Below, piece after piece: positions 8,010-17,526 of a stretch of DNA of 64,000 bases (its first letter is position 1; each line of letters starts with the position of its first letter). The notes beneath the pieces were generated by a model. It ran no database searches, was not told the origin of the DNA, and saw nothing but the letters and a program-made list of their open reading frames with translations. The position numbers and the translations under genes are program-made. Source of the stretch: Culturomica sp. (GTDB lineage: Bacteria > Bacteroidota > Bacteroidia > Bacteroidales > Marinifilaceae); the NCBI GenBank assembly GCA_031271755.1, contig JAISVB010000038.1:23519-87518 (forward strand), given 5' to 3'.

Positions 8010-10058
8010 ATGAACGACCTGTACAACCGGGAGCTGAGCTGGCTCCAATTCAACGACCGCGTCCTGCAAGAGGCGCACGACAGGAACGTACCGCTGATGC
8101 AGCGGCTCCGTTTTCTGGGGATCTTCTCCAACAACCAGGACGAATTTATCCGGGTGCGGCTCTCCCACATCCTGCGTTTGGCCGAATTGAAGCACAAAAA
8201 TCCGCCCAAATTGAGCGGAGGATATACGGCTTCGGAGCTGTTGCCGCTGATCGATCGCCGGTTGGAAGTGTCGCGCAAGATCTTCCTGTCGGCCTATTCC
8301 GGCATCATCTCCGGAATGGAACGCCACGGGATCTATGTCATCGACGAAACCAAACTCTCCGAAGAACAATGCCGGTTTTGCCGTCAATATTACTACTCGG
8401 TGGTGAGCGTCCGATTGGTGCCGCTGTTGCTGCGCAAGAGTGTCGACATCCCCTTATTGCCGGACGGAAAAATCTACCTGGCCGTCAAAATGAAAAGCGC
8501 CAAAGGAAGCCGGTATGCCATCCTGCAAATGCCGGTAAGCGACGCCAGCCCGCGATTCGTCGTGTTGCCTTCGGAAAAAAGACGCACCGATGTCATCTTT
8601 TTAGACGATATCATCCGGCTTTTTCTCAACGAAATATTCTTCATGTTCAGTTACGACTCTATTACGGCCTACACCTTCAAAATTGTGCGCGACGCCGAAT
8701 TCACCCTCGACGACGATGTGTCCAAAAGCATGTCGGAAAAAATGTTCCAGGGGCTTCACAAGCGCGAACGGGGTCGCCCGGTCAGGTTGATCTACGACCG
8801 CACCATGCCCGACGATGTGTTGCAAACCATCGCCCGCAAATTAGGCATCCGGAACAGCAGACAGCTCGAACCCGGCGGACGCTACCACCGCATGTGCGAC
8901 CTGATGAAATTCCCGGTCGTACACGCCGGTTTGGAGGATACCAAAGCCCAACCGCTGTTGCACCCCCTGATCGACCCGTTCGACAGCATTCTCAAAGTGA
9001 TCCGCAAACAGGATATTCTGCTCTGCTACCCTTACCACACTTTCAACCACTTTATCGACCTGCTGCACGAAGCAGCCGTGGATCCGCGGGTACAATCCAT
9101 TCAGATCACGCTCTACCGCACCGCCGCCCACTCAAAAGTGATCCATGCCCTGTTAAGCGCTGCCCAAAACGGCAAACAGGTCACCGCCTTAGTCGAATTG
9201 AAAGCCCGCTTCGACGAAGAGCAGAACATCGACAACACGGAGCTGCTGCAAAACGGCGGGGTAAAGGTGGTTCACAGCCTCGAAGAACTCAAAGTTCACA
9301 GCAAACTGGTGTTGATAGAGCGCCGGGAAGGACGGGGTTACCGGGGGTATGTCTACGCAGGCACCGGCAATTTCAACGAGGATACGACCAAAATATACAG
9401 CGATTTCGGGTTGCTGACCGACGACGAACAGGCAGCCGATGACGCCCGGAAACTCTTTGATTTCTTGGAAAATACACACAAACACCCCACCTATAAAAAA
9501 CTTGTTGTTTCCCCTTACTACATGCGGAAGCAGATCGAAACGATCATCGACAACGAAATAAAACACGCCCGGAAAGGGAAAAAAGCATATATTTACGCCA
9601 AATTCAATTCGCTGACCGACGAGAAGATGGTGAAAAAGTTTTACGACGCTTCCCGGGCAGGGGTCGACATACGCCTGATCATACGCGGCGCCTGTTGCCT
9701 GCAGGCCGGCGTAAAAGGTCTCAGCGAACGGATCGAGGTGCACAGCATTGTCGACAAATACCTCGAACACGCCCGGCTGCTGATGGTTTGCAACGACGGC
9801 GCTCCCCAGAGCTGGATCATGAGCGCCGATCTGATGACCCGCAACCTCGACCGCCGCGTAGAGGTGGGTATCTCCATCCGGGACAAGCGCCTGCAGGCCA
9901 CCCTCAAATCGTACTTCGATATCCAGTGGAGGGACAACACCAAAGCGCGCCTGATCGCCCCTCCCTTTGAAAACGACTACGTACCCCGGTTGCCGGACGA
10001 AGAAGCGCACCGCAGCCAGACAGAATTATACCACTACTTTGAAACCCATCGCAAATGA
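8010..10058 (+). CDS. ppk1: Polyphosphate kinase 1
   Basis: Reversible transfer of the ATP gamma-phosphate onto polyphosphate. The 682-aa length and layout are typical: N-terminal domain beginning LYNRELSWLQFNDRVLQEA, head domain, and two phospholipase-D-like C-terminal domains. The presumed autophosphorylated histidine is His430 in EELKVHSKLVLIE; the second conserved histidine is His587 in YLEHARLL. RVQSIQITLYRTA and YAGTGNFNEDT are also diagnostic. It starts on the base after the preceding stop and overlaps the phosphatase gene by 4 nt (ATGA), indicating a coupled kinase/phosphatase pair. Confidence 0.97.
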   Translation: MNDLYNRELSWLQFNDRVLQEAHDRNVPLMQRLRFLGIFSNNQDEFIRVRLSHILRLAELKHKNPPKLSGGYTASELLPLIDRRLEVSRKIFLSAYSGIISGMERHGIYVIDETKLSEEQCRFCRQYYYSVVSVRLVPLLLRKSVDIPLLPDGKIYLAVKMKSAKGSRYAILQMPVSDASPRFVVLPSEKRRTDVIFLDDIIRLFLNEIFFMFSYDSITAYTFKIVRDAEFTLDDDVSKSMSEKMFQGLHKRERGRPVRLIYDRTMPDDVLQTIARKLGIRNSRQLEPGGRYHRMCDLMKFPVVHAGLEDTKAQPLLHPLIDPFDSILKVIRKQDILLCYPYHTFNHFIDLLHEAAVDPRVQSIQITLYRTAAHSKVIHALLSAAQNGKQVTALVELKARFDEEQNIDNTELLQNGGVKVVHSLEELKVHSKLVLIERREGRGYRGYVYAGTGNFNEDTTKIYSDFGLLTDDEQAADDARKLFDFLENTHKHPTYKKLVVSPYYMRKQIETIIDNEIKHARKGKKAYIYAKFNSLTDEKMVKKFYDASRAGVDIRLIIRGACCLQAGVKGLSERIEVHSIVDKYLEHARLLMVCNDGAPQSWIMSADLMTRNLDRRVEVGISIRDKRLQATLKSYFDIQWRDNTKARLIAPPFENDYVPRLPDEEAHRSQTELYHYFETHRK

Positions 10059-10942
10059 CGAAAGCTACTTTTGCCGCCATAGACATCGGATCAAACGCCA
10101 TCCGGCTGTTGATCAGCCATGTCGAGCAAAACGAAGCGACAGAATTTAAAAAAGCCGCCTTTATCCGCGTCCCTATCCGGTTGGGGGAAGATGTATTTAC
10201 CACAGGCCGGATCGGAGCGGAAAAGCTGCACAAACTCAACGAAGCGATGCAGGCGTTTTCCCACCTGATGGGTGCGTTCGATGTACAGGCTTTCCGCGCT
10301 TACGCCACCAGCGCCATGCGCGAAGCGGCGAACGGCCCGGCAGTGGTGGAGGATATCCGGAACGCCAGCGGCATCCCGGTCGAGATCATATCCGGAGAGG
10401 AGGAGGCCGAAACGATTTTCGAGGCAGGCGACACCGCCGGCCTGATGAACAGCGACAAGCGGTACCTGTACGTAGACGTGGGCGGAGGCAGCACCGAGGC
10501 AACCGTGTACAGCAACCGCAAGCGGGCCTGTTCGGAATCTTTTCCCCTGGGGACTGTCCGCATGCTCAGCGGCGCCACCGACCGCTCCGAAATCAAGCGT
10601 TTCAAGGAGTGGCTCCGTACGGTTGCAGAAAAGTACCATCCGGTCGCCATCATCGGGTCGGGCGGTAACATCAACAAAGCACACAAAATGCTTTCGAAAA
10701 AAGAGAGGGAGCCTTTGCGGTATGTAGAACTCAAACTCTTTTTCGAGCAACTGAGCAATATGAGCTACGAAGAACGGATGGAGAAATGCGGACTGAACGA
10801 CTACCGCGCCGACGTGATCATGCCGGCGCTGGAAATCTTCCTGACGGCAGCCCGCACCTGCAAGATCAACGAGATCATCGTACCCAAGATCGGATTGGCG
10901 GACGGGATCATCCACCAATTGTCCAAAGAGTTTCTCCGGTAG
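10055..10942 (+). CDS. ppx: Ppx/GppA family exopolyphosphatase
   Basis: ASKHA-fold phosphatase, 295 aa, with phosphate loop 1 FAAIDIGSNAIRLLI and phosphate loop 2 YVDVGGGSTEATVY, and the ISGEEEAETIFEA segment of the family. It probably hydrolyses polyphosphate from the end and/or pppGpp. It is the short form, without the C-terminal HD-like domain of E. coli Ppx. The 4-nt overlap with ppk1 shows both are made from one message, so polyphosphate synthesis and breakdown are linked. It converges with the GH20 gene, with 12 nt between them. Confidence 0.93.
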   Translation: MTKATFAAIDIGSNAIRLLISHVEQNEATEFKKAAFIRVPIRLGEDVFTTGRIGAEKLHKLNEAMQAFSHLMGAFDVQAFRAYATSAMREAANGPAVVEDIRNASGIPVEIISGEEEAETIFEAGDTAGLMNSDKRYLYVDVGGGSTEATVYSNRKRACSESFPLGTVRMLSGATDRSEIKRFKEWLRTVAEKYHPVAIIGSGGNINKAHKMLSKKEREPLRYVELKLFFEQLSNMSYEERMEKCGLNDYRADVIMPALEIFLTAARTCKINEIIVPKIGLADGIIHQLSKEFLR

Positions 10943-10954
10943 TTAAACAACGCT

Positions 10955-13309
10955 TTACTCCGCGTCGGCAAACCACTCTTTGTTCATCACGCCGAATTTC
11001 GGTTCTCCGGCTTTCCGGATCTGCACCTGTATGGAATCCCACTGAGCAGGCCAGCCTCCAAAGATCGCCCCCGGGCGGAACAGCTTGATAGCGTGGTACC
11101 CCTTTGCCAAAGCAATCGACCGGTCACTGCGCGAAAAGCGCCGGGCCGTTCCGCGGTTATCCTTCTCATTGGATATAAAGAGTTGTCCGTCTAACCACAT
11201 CTCCTGATCCGTGCTGAAATAGTACACTCCGTCTTCCGGGATGCGGAAGAAACCGGTCAGGACGGTGGCACAGTAATCCTCGTCATACACCTCCCGGTAA
11301 CCGCCAATGCGGTGTTGCGCCTGTCCCGGCGCCTGTATGCCGGCCGCTTCGTCGGGCGTGCGCCCTTCCAACTCTTCGATGGTCCTGACCACTCCTTTGT
11401 AGTATTCCGCCTTCAATCCCCCGTCGCCGGTCTTTTCAACCGCCGGAGCCAACAACTGTTTTTCCAGCGCAATCGTGCGCACGGGACTCATCTTACCGGA
11501 AAGCAGCACAGAACGGATCTTTAACACCGTACTCTCCGAGAAAGTCAGCGGTTCGGTGTAAAGTGCCGAGTTCGCTCCCGGTTCCGTGCCGTCCGTAGTA
11601 TAGACCATCTTAACCGGCTCCGTGGTCGCAAATTCCTGTGTTACCTGATCCGTAAAGGCGATGTGGTTGCAGGAGGGCTGGCCTTTCTGTTCGGGCAGCG
11701 GGATGTAGTAACCGATCCCGTGCAGATCCATCCGGACCCGGTTGTTTTCCAACCGCCGCTCAAAATCGGCATAATCCTTCCGGTCGGCGGGCGTCCAGGT
11801 CAGTTCGGCCAGCGCAATGATCCGCGGATAGATGTCGTACTCCATATCGGCTTCGGTATAGTTGTATTCGTTCCACATGTTGCCCTGCGCCCCCAGAACG
11901 TGATGCCGCTTGTCCGCTTCGATGACGGCCGGAAGCGGTTCGTAGCCGTAAATGGCCGCCAGCGGCGCATATCCTCCGATGGTCACCGGGTTGATCTTGG
12001 AATCTCCCTGGTACTTATCCAAATAGAGCCACTGCTGCGGGGTCATGATCACGTCGTGCCCCATGTTGGCCGCGGCGATCCCTCCGGACTCCCCCCGCCA
12101 GCTCATCACAGTAGCCGTAGGCGCCAATCCTCCTTCCAATATCTCGTCCCAACCGATCATCCGCTTGTTGTGCTTCAACAGGAAGTTCCCGATCCGCTGC
12201 ACAAAATAGCTTTGCAACCGCTCCTCCGCCGAATGCTTTTCGTCCGCCTTCAACCCCTCCTGCCGGATCCGGGCCTGACACAACGGGCATACCTTCCAGC
12301 GGATTTTCGGGCATTCGTCCCCGCCTATGTGGAAAAAGTCGCTTTCAAACAACGGGATCACCTCCGCCAGTACCTCTTCCAAAAACCGGAAGGTCTCCTC
12401 CTTGCCGGCGCAATATACATCGTTGGCTACCCCCCAGATGTTCCGCACCTCCATGGGCACCCCCTGGCAGGAAAGCTCCGGGTACGCAGCAATGGCGGCT
12501 ACTCCGTGCCCCGGCAACTCAATCTCCGGGATCACGTCGATAAAGCGCTCTTTGGCATAGGCCACCACTTCCTTCACCTCCTCCTGGGTGTAAAAATAGG
12601 GACCGTAGGTATCGCCTTCTCCCTCCGTCCGTTGGGTGCCAACCTCCGTCAGACGGGGGTATTTTTTGATCTCGATCCGCCACCCCTGATCTTCCGTCAG
12701 GTGCCAGTGGAAGGTATTTATTTTAAATAACGCCAATACATCTAATTGCTTCTTGATAAAATCCACCGACGCAAAGTGGCGGCATACATCCAGATGCATT
12801 CCCCGGTATCCGAAGCGGGGTTCGTCCCGGATCTCCACCGCCGGCATTTCCCACGCCACTCCCTTCGCCGGGACGGGACTCTCAATTTCCGCCGGCAGCA
12901 ACTGCATCACGGTCTGCATACCGTAGAACAACCCCCGGGCCGTTCCCGCTCGTATCTCCACCTTTTCCGGCGTAACCTCCAGCAGATACCCCTCCTCGTT
13001 AACCGGCAGGTTCTCCTCCAGCGTCAGCGCCATGTAGGCGGAAGCAGGCCGTTCGTCCCATACCGGCAACTCGTAGCCTGTAGCCGTTGCGATCTTGGCG
13101 GCAAAGAATGCAGCGACCTTCGCCTCATCCGCTCCGGGAGCCACAAAAACCACCTTTTTCGTCAGGGCGAAAACTCCCTCCTTTTGTGTCAATTCGACCG
13201 GTACAGGGGTCACGTGAATGCCTTCGTTGTATAGCTTAGGCTCCGACTGCACACAAGCAGACACTCCCATCAACAGGAGCAGCACAAAAGGAAAAAGTCG
13301 CTTCTTCAT
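10955..13309 (-). CDS. GH20 beta-N-acetylhexosaminidase lipoprotein
   Basis: A 784-aa surface or periplasmic glycosidase releasing terminal GlcNAc/GalNAc. The N-terminus is a lipoprotein signal (LLLMGVSAC, lipobox Cys19). A GH20b N-terminal domain precedes the catalytic barrel, where RGMHLDVCRHF, NTFHWHLTEDQGWRIEIKKYP and HIGGDECPK (catalytic Asp-Glu, about residues 326-332) are all present. A chitobiase-type C-terminal strand region (VYTTDGTEPGANSALYTEP) and a PA14-like carbohydrate-binding domain (ETGVYYFST-like segment, about 640-770) follow. A well-formed promoter lies 48-79 nt upstream. Likely used on mucin or other host glycans. Confidence 0.95.
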   Translation of the reverse strand: MKKRLFPFVLLLLMGVSACVQSEPKLYNEGIHVTPVPVELTQKEGVFALTKKVVFVAPGADEAKVAAFFAAKIATATGYELPVWDERPASAYMALTLEENLPVNEEGYLLEVTPEKVEIRAGTARGLFYGMQTVMQLLPAEIESPVPAKGVAWEMPAVEIRDEPRFGYRGMHLDVCRHFASVDFIKKQLDVLALFKINTFHWHLTEDQGWRIEIKKYPRLTEVGTQRTEGEGDTYGPYFYTQEEVKEVVAYAKERFIDVIPEIELPGHGVAAIAAYPELSCQGVPMEVRNIWGVANDVYCAGKEETFRFLEEVLAEVIPLFESDFFHIGGDECPKIRWKVCPLCQARIRQEGLKADEKHSAEERLQSYFVQRIGNFLLKHNKRMIGWDEILEGGLAPTATVMSWRGESGGIAAANMGHDVIMTPQQWLYLDKYQGDSKINPVTIGGYAPLAAIYGYEPLPAVIEADKRHHVLGAQGNMWNEYNYTEADMEYDIYPRIIALAELTWTPADRKDYADFERRLENNRVRMDLHGIGYYIPLPEQKGQPSCNHIAFTDQVTQEFATTEPVKMVYTTDGTEPGANSALYTEPLTFSESTVLKIRSVLLSGKMSPVRTIALEKQLLAPAVEKTGDGGLKAEYYKGVVRTIEELEGRTPDEAAGIQAPGQAQHRIGGYREVYDEDYCATVLTGFFRIPEDGVYYFSTDQEMWLDGQLFISNEKDNRGTARRFSRSDRSIALAKGYHAIKLFRPGAIFGGWPAQWDSIQVQIRKAGEPKFGVMNKEWFADAE

Positions 13310-13356
13310 AACCGATCAGATTTAGGTATTAAAAAAATTAGCACAAACACAGCAGG

Positions 13357-13388
13357 CAAATATAGCACAAGCCGGGAAGAAACGCAAA
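13357..13388 (-). promoter_or_regulatory. Promoter of the GH20 gene
   Basis: On the minus strand, TTTG (13388-13385), a 20-nt spacer, and TATATTTG (13364-13357) exactly match the Bacteroidota consensus of TTTG and TAnnTTTG. The predicted transcript starts about 40 nt before the ATG at 13309. Confidence 0.75.
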
Positions 13389-13826
13389 CGCGCCTACGGT
13401 TTTTCCAAGGCAAACGTACAAATACTTCCTCTTTATTCACCACATTCACCACCGCTTCGGTCTGTTGATTTCCTCAACTCGAAAACAATATGGCTCCGGT
13501 CAAACACAAAAATTGATATTCTTTTATGGTTTAGTTACCAAACGACCTCTTCGAAGCGCAGGTGTATTGATCCTTCGGAACGGTTGTCGGGAGCAACGAT
13601 CGTTCTCTATTTCTTTCCGGAGCGCCCGGAATCCGGGCTCCCCGCAGGGGCACCGACTGACCGGAGGGAAGAAGGCGGTTAGGATTCCAGCGAACGGGAA
13701 GAATTTAGAGAACCGTTGCGGAGACATAGTTCCCGAAGGACAATACACCGAAGCGATCGGAGAACGGCCGGAGAACATCCTGAAACGCAAAGAACAGGAG
13801 CGCGTGAACTATCGGCGGAATTAGGC
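13389..13826. other. Intergenic stretch with no convincing gene
   Basis: About 440 bp between the GH20 promoter and the stop of the Wzz gene. Open frames exist (for example 13465-13824 on the plus strand) but they have no recognisable domain, no good initiation signal, and are rich in Arg, Pro and Gly, as expected from non-coding GC-rich DNA. A short perfect hairpin (GCCCGGA-A-TCCGGGC, 13624-13638) is present without a following T-run. It could be a processing or termination site for the export-gene transcript. Confidence 0.5.
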
Positions 13827-14960
13827 TCAGAGTGATCCCGTTTCTTTGCCTCTCCTGTTGACACCTAAACCCGAAAAGAACGACGGCATCAATACCGCTC
13901 CGGCTCCGGCTACCAATCCGACAAAAATAAACCCGATCAGGATAAGACTTCGTTTGGGTTTGGACTTCTCCAGCGGAACAACCACCGGATCTACCACCAT
14001 CAGGATGGGCGTTGTCTCTTTGACCTGTATTTTGGCCTGTTCCAACTGTTTAGCCAACTCGGTATAGACACTCAAGGCCAAATTGTAGCGGGCATCGTAC
14101 TTCTCCTGCTCGGTCAACGCCCGGGCGGAAGTAAGCTGCTGATTGGCATCCCGGAAAAGCGCCCGTTCCGCCTGGATCTGCTCAAAAGTATCCCGGGCTT
14201 CCCCGTACCGTTCCTGTACAAAATCCAGATTGGACTGCACCTTCTCTATCTTAAATTCGGTAATGTATTTTTGCAACAGGAGTTGTGTCGACTCGGCCAG
14301 CTCCGCCGCCGCGTAGGCTTCCGGCATGCGGGCTTTCAATTCGATCAGTCCGTCTTTCGAGTCGATGGTGAGCGTAACCGCACCGCTCAATGCAACTGCG
14401 CACGCCCGCTCCTTAGGCGTTAGTACATAAAGGGGCGACTGCGCTGACGCCGGATCGGACTGCTCCGCGTCCGTCGATCTGAAAGCGCCCGAAAGCACGC
14501 CCGGCAACCCGATGGTATACTTCTTCAGGAAACCCAATAAACTAAACGATTGGTACCGGCTGTCGGTAAAATAGTCGAGAACCGCAACCGGTTGCCCGGA
14601 TCTTTCCGAATGTACCGTCGTCCGCATCAACTCCTGCTGAAACGGAATGCTCTTCATGATCTTCGGATATATGGACGGGGGTAATGCCTCGCTGCTCCCC
14701 ATGCTCCCCAAATTGATACCGGCCAACGCCGCCAATCCGCCCAAATTCCCGGTAGCGCCTTTCGCACCGCTCTGCGGGATCAGGATACATCCGGCCGTAT
14801 ACTCTTTCGGGGAGAAAATAGCAACTAATAAACCGGCCAAAAAGAACACGCAGGTGATCCGGAGCACCTTTTTGCGCTGATCCCACACTTTCAGGATCAA
14901 TTCAATCAAATCAATTTCCTGTTCCGGTTTCTGTTCCGTATATTGATCCTCTGTACTCAT
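13827..14960 (-). CDS. Wzz-type polysaccharide chain-length determinant
   Basis: A 377-aa inner-membrane polysaccharide co-polymerase. The N-terminus IDLIELILKVWDQRKKVLRITCVFF leads into the first membrane helix (about residues 33-55). A long periplasmic coiled-coil region follows (FVQERYGEARDTFEQIQAERALFRD), then a proline-rich second helix near PLEKSKPKRSLILIGFIFVGL. No Walker motifs are present, so there is no fused tyrosine kinase. The Wza-like gene lies 14 nt upstream on the same strand. Together they would set chain length and export of a surface polysaccharide, although no glycosyltransferases, flippase or polymerase are adjacent. Confidence 0.9.
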   Translation of the reverse strand: MSTEDQYTEQKPEQEIDLIELILKVWDQRKKVLRITCVFFLAGLLVAIFSPKEYTAGCILIPQSGAKGATGNLGGLAALAGINLGSMGSSEALPPSIYPKIMKSIPFQQELMRTTVHSERSGQPVAVLDYFTDSRYQSFSLLGFLKKYTIGLPGVLSGAFRSTDAEQSDPASAQSPLYVLTPKERACAVALSGAVTLTIDSKDGLIELKARMPEAYAAAELAESTQLLLQKYITEFKIEKVQSNLDFVQERYGEARDTFEQIQAERALFRDANQQLTSARALTEQEKYDARYNLALSVYTELAKQLEQAKIQVKETTPILMVVDPVVVPLEKSKPKRSLILIGFIFVGLVAGAGAVLMPSFFSGLGVNRRGKETGSL

Positions 14961-14974
14961 CTATCTCGTAAAAA

Positions 14975-17455
14975 TTACTTTGTCAAACTAAGGATCGAAG
15001 CCACCATAGCCGCCATGGAGGTCGTAGACGAAGCCACCGCCATGATCTCCGCCAATCCGCCTCCTCTGCGCGGTTGTTTCATCGGTACGATAATCTCGCA
15101 TCCCGGCCGGATCTCGGCGTGCTTTCCCTGCGCCAGCATACCGTTCATGTAGACCACAAACAGTTTGTTCTTTCTGGCCCGCTGCATAAAACCACCCGCC
15201 TGTTTCACGTAGTGGATCGCCTTTTTACCGTTCACATACACCACCGTATTGGGATGCATCACAGCTCCGTTGATCTTCACAGTCCCGGTATACTCCGGCA
15301 CGATCAACCGGTCGCCCTCTTTCAGAATAATGTCATTGTCAGATCCCGGATATTGGATAGCCTGCCTCAAATCAATACCGATCTGGTGGTACTCTTCGAC
15401 CTGCGACAGATCCAATTGCAAAGTATCTTTCCCTTCGGTAGATTGCTGACGGGCGATATCCTCCATAACTTTCCGGATCCTTTGCTTCTCCTCCGGGGTG
15501 TTCTTCCGCAACAGGCGGGCGCCTTCCGGATAAGCTTCCTGCGTCAGTCCGGTCGCCTGAAGGATCAAATCGGACAAACGGGAGCCTCTCTTTGCCAAGG
15601 CGTATTCGCCGGGAAACACCACCTCCCCCTCCAAAAACACATCCTGCTGCACCTGATAGCCCGGAGAGCGCCGGACATACACTTCGTCAAACGGCATCAG
15701 CGTAAACTCCGGCTGTCCGGCCACAGTCAACCGGTCGGTCAGGGAAAGGGTGAAAATTTGCGCCCGCAATTCGCCCATTTCCATTTTTTTAGCATCTTTT
15801 ATCCGGCGCGCCACATCTACTTTCACAGTCGAAGCAGCCTCCAGCAATCCGCCGCTCTGGATCACTAAGTCCTCCAGGGTCATGTTGTCCGCATACGGGT
15901 AAGTGCCGGGATTTCCAACCTCCCCTTTGACCGTGATCGTATACTCCTCCTGCAGATCGTAAATGGAGGGGATGTACAGCACATCGTTCTTTTGCAGCGG
16001 GATATCTTCGGCGGTTCCCCTCAACACTCCGGCCAATTCCAAGGCCATAACTTCCTGCGTAAAATCCGTGCGTTCCCGGTACAGCACCGCCCGGTTCACA
16101 AAGGCATCCCCGCGGATCCCATCCGCCCGTTCGACTAATTGTCCGACCGTAGCAACTTTTTTGTCTAAGGCATAGATCCCTTCCCGGTAAACAGCTCCGC
16201 GTACCTCCACCCGGTTCTCAAAACGGTTCAGAACGGAGTCCACGGAAACAACATCGCCATCCGCCAGGGGAAAACCTTCCAACTCCACATTCTCCACGTT
16301 GTATACCTGGAATTCCAAACCGCTTTTCCGGATCACCCGGACGGTTTTCTTGTAAGCATCCCCGGTAAATCCCCCGGCATACGCTATCAGGTCGGAGAGT
16401 TTCTCCCCCTCCTTCATCTCGTACACCATCGGACGCTTTACCTTTCCGGTAATTTCCGTCCGATCCCGGTAGGGAGCCACCACCACGACATCTCCATCCT
16501 GCAGAACAATGTTCCGGTCGGTTTTCCCTTGCAGGATGTATGCATAGACATCGGCATCCGCCACCTGCTTTCCATTCCTGAACACCTTCACACTGCGCAA
16601 CGATCCGATCGGATTGATGCCGCCGGCCTGGTACAGGGCGTGAAAAACAGAAGCCAAAGAGGGCAATGTATAGGTTCCGGGAACAACCACCTCTCCCATC
16701 ACATTGACCTGGATACTCCGGATCTGTCCGAGTGTAAGCCGGATAAAGGTATTTCCGCTGCCGATCCCCGCATAGATCCGGGCAAACTCCTGCCTGATCC
16801 GGCTGTTGGCCTCCTTGATCGTCAAACCGTTCAGGTAAACCGGACCGATCCTGTCCACAGCGATCGTTCCGTCCGGAGAGATCACCTCCCGCACACTCGT
16901 TTCCGAAGCGCCCCATACATCGATGATCACCTCGTCTCCGCCGCCCAGCCGGTAATCCTCCGGAGTAGCGATGTTCAGTTGCGGTTCGAATGTCAGCAAT
17001 TCGTTGTTAAAGATATTTTGTCCGAAAACCGTTTGTTGTGCCGGTTTTTCTTCTACGGAACGCAGGGTTTTCTCTATGGAATCCATCACGGAATAGCCGG
17101 ACATTCCGGGGGATTCAAACAACAGACGGCCGGACTCCTCTTCTTTCAAAAAGCGCCGGTCCTTCGGTTTAGGAGCGCCCGGCGCCGGAGATTTCCGCAG
17201 GCGGTCTTCCTTTTTTACGGCAGTACTGTTCTTTACATCCAACGTCCCCTCCTCGTAAGCGGTTTTCAGCCGCTGCATCTGCTCTGCCGTGACCCCTTTC
17301 TGCATCAGTATCAAAGCGATCTGTTGCTGGTTCATCCCTTTCTCCTGCGCATTCCGTACCTCCTGAATGATCTGTTCGTCGGACAACTGTCCGAACGCAA
17401 AAAACAGAGAGAAAAAACAGGCTATCAGCAACAACAATAATTTCTTCACGATCAT
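14975..17455 (-). CDS. Wza-like polysaccharide export protein with SLBB repeats
   Basis: An 826-aa outer-membrane/periplasmic polysaccharide exporter. Signal peptide MIVKKLLLLLIACFFSLFFA, then a low-complexity linker, a Poly_export domain (YRLGGGDEVIIDVWGASETSV, about residues 165-250), and a series of SLBB-type beta-grasp repeats (VNVMGEVVVPGTYTLPS, ITGKVKRPMVYEM, VEVRGAVYREGIYAL, VKGEVGNPGTYPY, LEGEVVFPGEYAL, VKINGAVMHPNTV). This is much longer than E. coli Wza (about 380 aa) because of the extra SLBB copies, a form usual in Bacteroidota. A hydrophobic C-terminal end (ASSTTSMAAMVASILSL) may be the membrane-spanning helix. Confidence 0.92.
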   Translation of the reverse strand: MIVKKLLLLLIACFFSLFFAFGQLSDEQIIQEVRNAQEKGMNQQQIALILMQKGVTAEQMQRLKTAYEEGTLDVKNSTAVKKEDRLRKSPAPGAPKPKDRRFLKEEESGRLLFESPGMSGYSVMDSIEKTLRSVEEKPAQQTVFGQNIFNNELLTFEPQLNIATPEDYRLGGGDEVIIDVWGASETSVREVISPDGTIAVDRIGPVYLNGLTIKEANSRIRQEFARIYAGIGSGNTFIRLTLGQIRSIQVNVMGEVVVPGTYTLPSLASVFHALYQAGGINPIGSLRSVKVFRNGKQVADADVYAYILQGKTDRNIVLQDGDVVVVAPYRDRTEITGKVKRPMVYEMKEGEKLSDLIAYAGGFTGDAYKKTVRVIRKSGLEFQVYNVENVELEGFPLADGDVVSVDSVLNRFENRVEVRGAVYREGIYALDKKVATVGQLVERADGIRGDAFVNRAVLYRERTDFTQEVMALELAGVLRGTAEDIPLQKNDVLYIPSIYDLQEEYTITVKGEVGNPGTYPYADNMTLEDLVIQSGGLLEAASTVKVDVARRIKDAKKMEMGELRAQIFTLSLTDRLTVAGQPEFTLMPFDEVYVRRSPGYQVQQDVFLEGEVVFPGEYALAKRGSRLSDLILQATGLTQEAYPEGARLLRKNTPEEKQRIRKVMEDIARQQSTEGKDTLQLDLSQVEEYHQIGIDLRQAIQYPGSDNDIILKEGDRLIVPEYTGTVKINGAVMHPNTVVYVNGKKAIHYVKQAGGFMQRARKNKLFVVYMNGMLAQGKHAEIRPGCEIIVPMKQPRRGGGLAEIMAVASSTTSMAAMVASILSLTK

Positions 17456-17526
17456 TTTTATTTTTTTCAGCTATGCAAATTTATGTAAAAACAGCCACGT
17501 AACAAAAGGAAAACAGACCCAGTCCG

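Noticed and set aside
7598..9442. Frame of 614 codons overlapping the GT28-like gene and ppk1
   Set aside because: It is Arg/Pro-rich, lies in the +1 frame of two well-supported genes and has no domain.
11663..12730. Frame of 355 codons opposite the GH20 gene
   Set aside because: Antisense shadow of the catalytic domain; no start signal and no family features.
13465..13824. 119-codon frame in the gap between the GH20 and Wzz genes
   Set aside because: Low-complexity composition, no RBS, no promoter and no family match; kept only as part of the intergenic note.
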